From an uncultured Chloroflexota bacterium (GTDB lineage: Bacteria > Chloroflexota > Dehalococcoidia > UBA2979): DNA of 6,321 nucleotides. A program made the position numbers and the translations under genes. The DNA lies in contig CADEHD010000012.1 in assembly GCA_902827055.1 (NCBI GenBank), forward strand, positions 1 through 6,321, in the 5' to 3' direction. Under the pieces are notes generated by a model, which saw only the letters and a list, made by a program, of their open reading frames with translations, searched no databases and had not been told where the DNA came from. Positions 1 to 5,415 of this stretch are shown piece by piece; the stretch's first letter is position 1; every line of letters begins with the position of its first letter.

Positions 1-161
1 TCCTGCTTGCTCCGCACATGACCGTTCGTCACCTGTAAGAAGAATGCGGGTTGGGTCTGTCGCCATCGTTATGGTTCTCCGGTTAGGCTGGTCCGGCCGT
101 TTGTCGAACGGAATCGATGTTCCGCACGGCCCCTGGGGGGGCGCCAGTAGATGGGGTTGTT
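1..161. other. Upstream region without a supported gene
   Basis: No reading frame here has convincing codon usage or a recognisable product. It is presumably the 5' leader and promoter region of the nucleotidyltransferase gene. I looked for -35/-10 pairs and found only badly spaced fragments: TTGGGT at 51-56, TATGGT at 70-75 and TAGGCT at 84-89. A small inverted repeat, CCGTT-TGTCG-AACGG, lies at 97-111. It is too short to call a terminator or an operator. Confidence 0.5.
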
Positions 162-1181
162 GTGACGCGAGAACCACTCGGTGTGATCTTGAACGCGGGG
201 CTGGGCACCCGGCTCCGGCCGATTACGCCGTCGACTCCCAAGGCGCTGGTCCCCGTCATGGACCGCCCACTCATCGACTACGGGGTCGAGTTCCTCGAAG
301 GGCTCGGCATCCGCGAGATCGTGGTCATCGTGAGCCCCGGCGACGATGCCACCCTCGAGCGGGCGCGCATCTCGAGTTCGCCCGGCGTCACGATGCACCA
401 GGCGGTGCAGGCGGAGGCGCGCGGCATCGGCGACGCCGTCATCTCGGCGGGGTCGCTCATCGAGGACCGCACGGTGGTGGTGCTCGCGGCGGACACGCTG
501 CTGATCGGGGATGACGCCCAGTACGTCCGCGATTTCGAGCAGGCCGGTGCGATGGCGGGCCTCGTGCTCGCGCCCGTCCCCGACCCGCGCTCGTTTGGCG
601 TCGCGGTCCTGGACGGCGACCGTGTGACGGACCTGCAGGAGAAGCCGGCCGTGCCGCGTTCCGACCTCGCGCTCGTGGGGGTCTGGCTGCTCAGCCCTGG
701 TGCGATTGAGCGCATCCGCGCGAACCCCGTCATCAACGCCAAGGGCGAAAGCGACCTGACGGCGACCATCGGCGAGCTGGTGAACGAGGGCGCTGACGTG
801 CGCGGCTGGTGCACGCCCGGGCGCTGGCTCGACGCCGGCACTGTCGAGGGACTGCTGGCGACACACGCCGTGCTGCTCCGCGGGCTGGCCTCTTCGGGCG
901 AGTTCGACGGTGGCTGCCACGTCACGGGCTCCGTATGGATGGGCGACGGGGCGCAGGCTCGAGGCTCGCAGCTGTACGGCCCGGTACTCATCGGAGCGGC
1001 CGCTGCAGTCGAGGAGTCCGAGGTCGCATCGTCGGTCGTCGGATCGAACGCCGTCGTGCAGGGCGCCCGTCTCGAGGGCTGCGTCGTGCTTCCGGGCGCG
1101 CGCGTGGTGGGTGGCACCTACCGCGACGTGGTGATCACCGCAGCTGGCGAAGTCGGTGGACCCGGCGCTCTCCTGAACTAG
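162..1181 (+). CDS. Sugar-phosphate nucleotidyltransferase with C-terminal left-handed beta-helix (StrD/RmlA-like)
   Basis: Likely transfers a nucleotide from an NTP (often dTTP) to a sugar 1-phosphate, making an activated sugar for cell-surface or secondary glycans in the cytosol. The 339-residue product starts with the nucleotide-binding loop (residues 8-27, core NAGLGTRLRP, then TPK). A likely metal-site Asp follows in AADTLL (D111), then EKP (160-162), LVGVWLLSPG (171-180) and the WLDAGT motif (222-227). Residues from about 250 to 320 show the hydrophobic hexapeptide rhythm of a left-handed beta-helix, as in long-form glucose-1-phosphate thymidylyltransferases. The start is uncertain. GTG at 162 leaves a normal short N-terminus before the loop, while in-frame ATG at 117 would add 15 residues of atypical codon use; neither has a strong Shine-Dalgarno. 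Residue N11 replaces the usual Ala/Gly of the loop. The exact nucleotide and sugar cannot be read from sequence. Confidence 0.88.
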   Translation: MTREPLGVILNAGLGTRLRPITPSTPKALVPVMDRPLIDYGVEFLEGLGIREIVVIVSPGDDATLERARISSSPGVTMHQAVQAEARGIGDAVISAGSLIEDRTVVVLAADTLLIGDDAQYVRDFEQAGAMAGLVLAPVPDPRSFGVAVLDGDRVTDLQEKPAVPRSDLALVGVWLLSPGAIERIRANPVINAKGESDLTATIGELVNEGADVRGWCTPGRWLDAGTVEGLLATHAVLLRGLASSGEFDGGCHVTGSVWMGDGAQARGSQLYGPVLIGAAAAVEESEVASSVVGSNAVVQGARLEGCVVLPGARVVGGTYRDVVITAAGEVGGPGALLN

Positions 1182-1196
1182 GACCTACGGCAACGA

Positions 1197-2111
1197 CTAG
1201 CGCCGACCGAGCCAGGGCAATCGCCAGCCCTGGCTCTTGCGCATCCCCTCGATGCGCGCGCGAACCGCGGCCTGTTCTCCGATCAGCAGCGAGTGCCGCC
1301 AGTCCCTGACCGTCGCCGCACTGCCGTCGCGCTTGCGTTCCGGGGCGCGGAACCGCTCGAACGGCTGCCAGGGGCCCGTGCGCGACTGGCGTTCCAGCAC
1401 CTCGAGGCCCGCGGCGCGAGCGAGTACCACGCCGGCGGCGACATCCCAGATCCCCGGTGCGTAGAACACCGCCGAGTTGAAGGCGCCCGACGCGACCAAC
1501 GCGCACTCGAGCGCGGCGGACCCGGTGACCCGGTGGTCCCAGTCCTTCGCAGAGGCGGACGCGCCACCTGGCGCGGCCGCGAGGCGTCGCCGCAACCCCT
1601 CGCGTGTGCCGCGCACGACCGGACTGCCCTCGAAGGCGAGCGCGCCCCCGAGGCGCGCGTGGTACGCACCGGGGCGGAGGAGGGGGCCGCTCGAACACCA
1701 GATTGCCCCCGCGACGGGGCGCCCGTGGTGCAGGACGCCGATCGAGCAGGCGATCAGGGGGAAGCCGTTGAGGAAGTTCGACGTGCCGTCGAGCGGGTCG
1801 ATGACCCAGAGGTACTCGTCCTCGGCGCGCGCCGGGATCGCGACCTCCTCGCCGATCACCCCGTGACTCGGGAAGCGCTCGGCCAGGCGCGTGCGCACGT
1901 GCTCCTCGATGGCGCGGTCGAGCTCCGACACCGGATCGCGCGGAGCGCCGTCGCCGCTCCCGGCCGTCTTGTAGTCGACGGTGAGGGGGCGGGAGAGCCC
2001 GGCCTCGATCTCCAGCCCCGCGAACCGGGCGAGGTCCAGCGCGGTGTCCTCGAGGGCTGCGAGCAGGCCGGGGTCCGGATCGGCGAACAGGGACAGCTGT
2101 CCCGCGCTCAC
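1197..2111 (-). CDS. Inositol monophosphatase family phosphatase
   Basis: A Mg2+-dependent phosphatase of the IMPase/SuhB family, 304 residues (typical family length about 260-300). Family members hydrolyse inositol phosphates, sugar phosphates, histidinol phosphate or PAP. Metal-site motifs are intact: DPVSELDRAIEE (59-70), GEE (87-89), the signature IDPLDGTSNF (104-113), GSAAL (197-201) and WDVAAG (222-227). The NFLNGFP and CSIGV stretch after the signature looks more like inositol/sugar phosphatases than HisN, but the substrate is not decided by sequence. The GTG start at 2111 shares four bases (GTGA) with the stop of the upstream gene, implying translational coupling. The frame stays open upstream to 2360, but that stretch lies inside the preceding gene and has no family similarity, so I reject the longer start. 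The last codons contain the hairpin of the opposing gene. Confidence 0.9.
   Translation of the reverse strand: MSAGQLSLFADPDPGLLAALEDTALDLARFAGLEIEAGLSRPLTVDYKTAGSGDGAPRDPVSELDRAIEEHVRTRLAERFPSHGVIGEEVAIPARAEDEYLWVIDPLDGTSNFLNGFPLIACSIGVLHHGRPVAGAIWCSSGPLLRPGAYHARLGGALAFEGSPVVRGTREGLRRRLAAAPGGASASAKDWDHRVTGSAALECALVASGAFNSAVFYAPGIWDVAAGVVLARAAGLEVLERQSRTGPWQPFERFRAPERKRDGSAATVRDWRHSLLIGEQAAVRARIEGMRKSQGWRLPWLGRR
1209..1236 (+). terminator. Probable hairpin terminator of the nucleotidyltransferase gene, embedded in the convergent gene
   Basis: GAGCCAGGGC (1209-1218) and GCCCTGGCTC (1227-1236) are perfect 10-bp inverted arms with an 8-base loop. The hairpin begins 28 bases after the + strand stop codon. 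Only TT follows on the + strand, so it lacks a proper U-tract; termination may be weak or Rho-assisted. The hairpin lies within the last codons of the minus-strand phosphatase gene, as the 15-base gap between the two convergent stops leaves no room for one. Confidence 0.5.
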
Positions 2112-2857
2112 GAAGCGCGCGTGCCGAAGTCGGTCAGGATCGTGAGCAGGCGACCCTCGTTGGACTGGATCAGCGCCGCGCGCTGGTTCCAGGCCGCCAC
2201 GACTTCGGGCGGGGGGTCGAGGTCCGCGCTTGGCCTCGAGAAGCGGTGCCAGTCCGACAATGACGGGAAGGCGAAGAGCGTCACCACTTCGTCCGAGGTG
2301 TGCAGCGGGTCCTGGCCGAACGCGACCAGCCGACCGCCCATCGCGGCGAGCCACGGCCACACGACCAGCGACAGCCGACGGAACTCCGGGAGCGCACCGG
2401 GCCGCAGCAGGTACGTGCGTTCCGAGATCACCGAGCCGCGCCCGAAGGTGGGCGGAGGCGTGGCCGGCGGTGAGTCCGGCGTGCGGTAGAACGCGCCGAG
2501 CTGCGACACCTCCTCGTCCACCTCGATGATGCGGGCGCGGCTGCCGCTCGCCAGGCTCGGGCGATCGCTCAGCTGCTCGAGGTATGGGGCAAGCCTGGGC
2601 GCGATCGCTGGGTCCGTGTAGAAGGCACCCGCGCCCCGCGGGCCGTCTCGGCGGGTCGCCTCCCAGTGGCGGAAGTCCGCGTACGCGGTGTGCGTGGTGA
2701 CGACCTCGTCATCCGCGCCGAATTCCCAGCGCCCGTAGGCGAGCATGCGCGCGCCCAGCTCGAGGAACGCGGGCCAGATGCTCTCGCGGCCCTCGCGCTC
2801 AAACTCGGCGCGGTCGGCGCGATCAACGCGGAACTGTCGCTGGACGAGGATGGTCAC
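2108..2857 (-). CDS. NIPSNAP-like protein with two dimeric alpha/beta-barrel halves
   Basis: A 249-residue soluble protein of uncertain function with an internal duplication. The N-half (about 1-75) and C-half (about 144-210) align: WPAFLELGARMLAYGRW (28-44) with WPWLAAMGGRLVAFGQD (168-184), then DDEVVTTHTAYADFRHWE (49-66) with SDEVVTLFAFPSLSDWHR (188-205). The pattern of a strand, a Trp-Pro helix, then GxRLxAxG and DEVVT resembles NIPSNAP and related ferredoxin-like barrel domains, which normally dimerise; here the dimer may be intramolecular. A proline-rich linker (about 127-138) joins the halves. The start is GTG at 2857, preceded by GAGGAGG (2862-2868) with a short 4-base spacer. The 3' end overlaps the phosphatase start by four bases. 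I assign no catalytic role, as no catalytic motif is visible. Family assignment is from pattern, and EthD or another barrel family is possible. Confidence 0.75.
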   Translation of the reverse strand: MTILVQRQFRVDRADRAEFEREGRESIWPAFLELGARMLAYGRWEFGADDEVVTTHTAYADFRHWEATRRDGPRGAGAFYTDPAIAPRLAPYLEQLSDRPSLASGSRARIIEVDEEVSQLGAFYRTPDSPPATPPPTFGRGSVISERTYLLRPGALPEFRRLSLVVWPWLAAMGGRLVAFGQDPLHTSDEVVTLFAFPSLSDWHRFSRPSADLDPPPEVVAAWNQRAALIQSNEGRLLTILTDFGTRAS

Positions 2858-2880
2858 GTGGCCTCCTCGTTCGAGGATAG

Positions 2881-2915
2881 GGCGAGGGGGCGGCGCCTTA
2901 CACCGCCCCCTCGCC
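2881..2915 (-). terminator. Perfect 13-bp GC hairpin between the VOC and NIPSNAP-like genes (possible attenuator or U-less terminator)
   Basis: GGCGAGGGGGCGG (2881-2893) pairs perfectly with CCGCCCCCTCGCC (2903-2915) around a 9-base loop. It lies 26 bases beyond the VOC stop and 12 bases before the GAGGAGG ribosome-binding site of the next minus-strand gene. No T-run follows on either strand, so it is not a classical intrinsic terminator. In a co-transcribed mRNA it would sit in the intercistronic leader. It may reduce read-through, protect the upstream 3' end or mark RNA processing. Confidence 0.6.
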
Positions 2916-2941
2916 TGTCACGCTCCGCGCGCCGCCCGGGA

Positions 2942-3418
2942 TCAGGTCGTTGCGACGTGGCCGCGGCGACGGAGCTCACCTTCCAGGTCGAGCGGCCGCG
3001 TCCCGAATCCCCGGGTGGCCCACTCGGCGCGGGGGACCAGCCAGAACACCTCGAACTCGTTGCCGTCCGGGTCCTGCCCATAGAGGCTGAGGCTGCTCCC
3101 GTGGTCCGACTCGCCGGTCATGGCGCCGGACTGGAGGAGCGCGATGCGCGCCTCGGCGAGCTCTGGCAGCGCGTCGACCTCCCACGCGAGGTGGTAGAGG
3201 CCGACCTGGCGCCCGCCGCCCGGACCCGGTGCGCCGGCGCCGATGCCGAACAGGCCCAGGTCGTGGTGGTTCTCGCTGCCGCCGGCACGCAGGAACAGCG
3301 CCTGCTCGCCCATCGCCTCGACCAGGGTGAACCCCAGGACGTCCCGGTAGAACGCGAACGACACCTGGGCGTCGCGGACGAACAAGACCGCGTGGTTCAG
3401 TCGAGCGATCCGAAACAT
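2942..3418 (-). CDS. VOC superfamily (glyoxalase/extradiol dioxygenase fold) protein
   Basis: A 158-residue protein of the vicinal oxygen chelate fold, two beta-alpha-beta-beta-beta modules. Module 1 opens with LNHAVLFVRD and FYRDVLGF (24-30); module 2 has YHLAWEVD (75-82) and ends in YGQDPDGNEFEVFW (113-126). Candidate metal ligands are H9, H76 and E123, with H51/H52 nearby in NHHDLGLF. These fit a mononuclear metal site like that of glyoxalase I or extradiol dioxygenases, but the superfamily also includes fosfomycin and bleomycin resistance proteins, and the substrate is unknown. The start is ATG at 3418, with AGGAGG (3424-3429) five bases upstream, the best ribosome-binding site in the window. 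It lies 52 bases after the yceI stop, probably in one transcript. The C-terminal tail (127-158) is arginine-rich and outside the core fold. Confidence 0.87.
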   Translation of the reverse strand: MFRIARLNHAVLFVRDAQVSFAFYRDVLGFTLVEAMGEQALFLRAGGSENHHDLGLFGIGAGAPGPGGGRQVGLYHLAWEVDALPELAEARIALLQSGAMTGESDHGSSLSLYGQDPDGNEFEVFWLVPRAEWATRGFGTRPLDLEGELRRRGHVATT

Positions 3419-3429
3419 GTGCTCCTCCT

Positions 3430-3453
3430 GTCCGATGGGAGCGCGGTCCGATG
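3430..3453. repeat. Tandem 8-bp direct repeat in the yceI-VOC gap
   Basis: GTCCGATG occurs at 3430-3437 and again at 3446-3453, sixteen bases apart, immediately upstream of the VOC ribosome-binding site as read on the minus strand (CATCGGAC twice). It could be a small operator or an RNA feature, or chance. No other function is visible. Confidence 0.3.
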
Positions 3454-3470
3454 ACGTGCCCCGGGCCGCC

Positions 3471-4004
3471 TCAGGCGGTGGCGGCGACGGCCTCGGTGAC
3501 TTCCGCGGCGATGTGCAGCTTCACCTTGCGACTCACGAGCACGCCTCCGGCCTCGAGGGCCACGTTCCAGGTGAGGCCCCACGCCTCGCGGTCGATCTCG
3601 GTCTCGAGCTCGAATCCGAGCTGGCGCCCACCCCACGGCGTGGCGATCGGCCCAGCGACCTCTCCCCGCAGCGTAACGGGGTGAGAAACCTCCCGAATCT
3701 GCAGGTCTCCATCGATTTCGATGCGGTCACCCGAGAGCGCGACGCGACTGCTCCGGAATACGATCTCGGGGTACCGCTCAACATCGAGGAAGTCGGGGCT
3801 CTTGAGGTGTGCGTCCCGGTCGGCGGTGCCAGTGAACAGGCTCGCCGCCGCGATGCGGGCGATCACGCGAGACTGCTCGGGCTGCGCCTCATCGATGTGG
3901 ACTTCAGCCGCCACTTCGTTGAAGCGGCCGCGAACGGTGGACACCATGAGGTGCTTCGCGGAGAAGCCAACCTCGACGTGCGTTTGATCCAGGTTCCAGG
4001 GCAC
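3471..4004 (-). CDS. YceI family protein (cytosolic, no signal peptide)
   Basis: A 177-residue lipocalin-like beta-barrel protein. Family members bind long isoprenoid or amphiphilic lipids and are linked to stress in some bacteria. Visible family landmarks: LDQTHVEVGFSAKHL (5-19) with VRGRF (24-28), then RDAHLKSPDFLDVERYPEI (63-81) with FRSS, DLQIREVSHPVTL (100-112), and IDREAWGLTWN (137-147) with the final LVSRKVKL strand. Length matches the core domain. Unlike E. coli YceI there is no secretion signal, so it should act in the cytosol. The start is GTG at 4004, with AAGGAG (4011-4016) six bases upstream, clearly favouring this codon. It is the first gene of the minus-strand unit and diverges from the HxlR regulator, its likeliest controller. 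Confidence 0.9.
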   Translation of the reverse strand: MPWNLDQTHVEVGFSAKHLMVSTVRGRFNEVAAEVHIDEAQPEQSRVIARIAAASLFTGTADRDAHLKSPDFLDVERYPEIVFRSSRVALSGDRIEIDGDLQIREVSHPVTLRGEVAGPIATPWGGRQLGFELETEIDREAWGLTWNVALEAGGVLVSRKVKLHIAAEVTEAVAATA

Positions 4005-4014
4005 GACGTACTCC

Positions 4015-4062
4015 TTCAGGTTCTCGGTTTAGCGGGGAATTCTGCGGTTCAGGTTCTTCAGG
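4015..4062. repeat. Direct repeats in the yceI leader (TTCAGGTTCT twice, TTCAGG three times)
   Basis: TTCAGGTTCT occurs at 4015-4024 and 4048-4057, exactly 33 bases apart, and a third TTCAGG lies at 4057-4062. Read toward yceI the element is AGAACCTGAA, and the copy nearest the gene runs into the AAGGAG ribosome-binding site. The spacing is about three helical turns, which would suit a DNA-binding protein. Chance duplication or slippage is the alternative. Confidence 0.4.
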
Positions 4063-4116
4063 GAAGGCGCAGCGGCATGGTTGGGGCGAACAGCCGTGGC
4101 AGCTCTACCTCCGTTC

Positions 4117-4162
4117 GGGCACTCACGTTGTGTAAGTAACCATAGCTCGACCTGGTTATGAT
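4117..4162. promoter_or_regulatory. Divergent control region: candidate HxlR operators and promoter
   Basis: This is the least GC-rich stretch of the window. An imperfect palindrome centres on ACTCAC-N5-GTAAGT (4121-4137; 7 of 10 positions match when the arms extend over 4117-4141). An overlapping inverted repeat, TAACCA (4137-4142) and TGGTTA (4153-4158), follows. TATGAT at 4157-4162 is a good -10 candidate for the regulator. Its -35 position falls in GTAAGTAAC (4132-4140), so a protein bound there would block transcription. The yceI promoter must also lie in 4017-4160 but has no clear -35/-10. Assignment to HxlR is inferred from position. Confidence 0.45.
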
Positions 4163-4196
4163 TGACAAGTGCCTTACTGGAGGTAATGATCCAGAC

Positions 4197-4565
4197 ATGA
4201 CCACAGAAGCAACGATGGGCGAGGCGCAATTCGCGCAATTCTGCCCGTACTACCACGAGGCCGTAGAGCTCATCGGGCGGCGGTGGGCCGGTGTCATCGT
4301 GCGCGCGCTCCTCGGGGGCGCCGCGCGCTTCAGCGACATCGCGCGCGCGGTGCCCGACCTCAGCGACCGCCTGCTCTCCGAGCGACTGAAGGAGCTCGAG
4401 ACCGCGGGGGTGCTCGAGCGCCACGTGGTCCCTGATACCCCGGTGCGGGTCGAGTACCACCTGACCGAGAAGGGGCGCGAGCTGGCGCCCGTCGTGCAGG
4501 CCATCTCGATGTGGGCCGACCGCTGGGTCGCCCCTCCGGACCACGCCCCCGAGATCGCGAGCTAG
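4197..4565 (+). CDS. HxlR-family winged-helix transcriptional regulator
   Basis: A 122-residue DNA-binding regulator, probably a dimer. The family hallmark is complete: CPYYHEAVELIGRRW (16-30), the HTH segment RFSDIARAV with LSDRLLSERLKELE (55-68), the wing region GVLERHV then RVEYHLTEKGREL (84-96), and a C-terminal dimer helix ending WADRW. C16 matches the N-terminal cysteine that redox-sensing members (YodB type) use to sense thiol-reactive compounds, so quinone, aldehyde or oxidative sensing is possible but unproven. The chosen ATG at 4197 has GGAGGT at 4179-4184, a rather long 12-base spacer. ATG 4158 (13 residues longer) overlaps the candidate -10 and inverted repeat, and ATG 4215 is also possible. 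It is the first gene of the + strand unit, divergent from yceI, and ends one base before the next start. Confidence 0.92.
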   Translation: MTTEATMGEAQFAQFCPYYHEAVELIGRRWAGVIVRALLGGAARFSDIARAVPDLSDRLLSERLKELETAGVLERHVVPDTPVRVEYHLTEKGRELAPVVQAISMWADRWVAPPDHAPEIAS

Positions 4566-4566
4566 G

Positions 4567-4998
4567 GTGCCGCGGCGCGTTCCAGACCTTGCCGAGTGGG
4601 TGACGGCGAGCCGGCAGCGCCCGCTACTGCGAGTGCTCGGCATCGTCGGCCACGACGTCGGCGAGGGCTGGTGCGACTACCGAGTGACCCCGACGGCCGC
4701 ATCAGGCGACGGCCGGGGCTCCGTGGCATCGTTCGCCACGACGATCGCCGCTGACATGGGTGTCCTCGTCGCGGCCACGTCGACCCTCGATACGGACTTC
4801 GAGGAGAACAACGGGACCGCCGAGCTGAACATGACGTTCGTCGCGCCTCCGGAGGGTGCGCTCCTGGTCCACTGCGAGGTGGCGAGCGCGGCGCCCCAGA
4901 TGCGCGTCATCCTCGCGACCGTGCGGGACGAGCGTGGTGTGATCACCGCCCATGGGCGGGGCACGTACGCCGTGCGCCTGAAGTCGAGGCTGCCGTGA
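4567..4998 (+). CDS. Hotdog-fold thioesterase-like protein, PaaI-type, atypical active site
   Basis: A 143-residue single hotdog domain. The central helix is GSVASFATTIAADMG (51-65), followed by the long strands AELNMTFVAPPEG (85-97), VHCEVASA, RVILATVRDERGVITAHG (113-130) and the closing GTYAVR. This is the PaaI-like acyl-CoA thioesterase layout. Aligned without gaps on its downstream neighbour, the position where the neighbour has Glu and PaaI has Asp is T59; the nearest acid is D63, one helical turn later. It may therefore be inactive alone, use another residue, or bind rather than cleave. The GTG start at 4567 is one base after the HxlR stop, with no well-spaced ribosome-binding site, suggesting translational coupling. 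It overlaps the next gene by four bases. Substrate unknown. Confidence 0.78.
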   Translation: MPRRVPDLAEWVTASRQRPLLRVLGIVGHDVGEGWCDYRVTPTAASGDGRGSVASFATTIAADMGVLVAATSTLDTDFEENNGTAELNMTFVAPPEGALLVHCEVASAAPQMRVILATVRDERGVITAHGRGTYAVRLKSRLP

Positions 4999-5414
4999 CG
5001 TCACCGGCCGGCCCTGTCTCGCCGCTCCCGCTCGACGGGCTGCTCGAGGCGTTCTCGACCTCTGTGGAGGCCGCAGACGGGGTCGCGCGGCTCGCGATGC
5101 GTCGCACGGATGTCACCGTGGGCGGCGTTCGCAACTCGATCAATGGAGGCGTGCTCGCTGCGCTCGTCGAACTCGCCGGTCACTGCGCCCTGGGCACGCT
5201 GCTGGAGCCGGGCGAGGTCATCGAGGGCACGGTTGACCTGAGCGTGTCCTACCTGCGCGCCTCGCTCGGCGACCCGACCGTCGCCGAGGCGCGCGTGCTC
5301 CGCAAGGGGAGCCGGCTGTGCGTATGTAGTGTCGAGGTGCGCAATAGCGAGAACGGGGACCTGAACGTCATCGGGAAGGTCTCGCTCGGCCTCGTCCCCC
5401 GGCCGCGAGCCTGA
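4995..5414 (+). CDS. PaaI-type hotdog-fold thioesterase
   Basis: A 139-residue hotdog domain that probably hydrolyses an acyl-CoA. The active-site helix NSINGGVLAALVELAG (47-62) carries the GG turn and E59, exactly seven residues after the second Gly, where PaaI places its catalytic Asp; some 4-hydroxybenzoyl-CoA thioesterases use Glu. The strands GTVDLSVSYLRAS (78-90), PTVAEARVLRKGSRLCVCSVEV (in two parts, 94-115) and VIGKVSLGLV close the fold. The GTG start at 4995 shares GTGA with the preceding stop, so both hotdogs are made from one message in coupled amounts, consistent with a mixed oligomer. No separate strong ribosome-binding site is visible. Specificity (aromatic, branched or fatty acyl) cannot be deduced. 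Confidence 0.85.
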   Translation: MTSPAGPVSPLPLDGLLEAFSTSVEAADGVARLAMRRTDVTVGGVRNSINGGVLAALVELAGHCALGTLLEPGEVIEGTVDLSVSYLRASLGDPTVAEARVLRKGSRLCVCSVEVRNSENGDLNVIGKVSLGLVPRPRA

Positions 5415-5415
5415 C

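Noticed and set aside
69..1117. Long minus-strand open frames opposite the nucleotidyltransferase
   Set aside because: Long antisense frames are expected in GC-rich genes. Their translations are low-complexity, rich in Arg, Pro, Ser and Thr, with no domain, while the + strand has clear family motifs.
2112..2360. Upstream in-frame extension of the phosphatase to ATG 2360 (83 extra residues)
   Set aside because: It lies entirely inside the NIPSNAP-like gene in another frame, has no family similarity, and the GTG at 2111 with a four-base overlap is a natural start.
1293..2489. A 398-codon + strand open frame opposite the phosphatase and NIPSNAP-like genes
   Set aside because: It spans two well-supported minus-strand genes, has no recognisable motifs and no ribosome-binding site, and is a GC-driven shadow.
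3466..3478. CCGCC-TCA-GGCGG palindrome at the yceI stop codon
   Set aside because: Five-bp arms with a three-base loop and no T-tract; expected by chance in this composition.
4077..4139. A 20-codon leader-like frame starting ATG 4077 with GGGAAGG about nine bases upstream, ending at TAA just before the HxlR promoter region
   Set aside because: It would end before the candidate -10 of the regulator, so it would not be on that transcript. The peptide has no attenuator-type codon run, and it is only the tail of a chance open frame antisense to yceI.
4162..4189. TTGACA at 4162-4167 as a -35 with TAATGA as -10 for the regulator
   Set aside because: The -10 match is poor and transcription would start within a few bases of the ATG at 4197, losing the GGAGGT site. 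TATGAT at 4157-4162 fits better.
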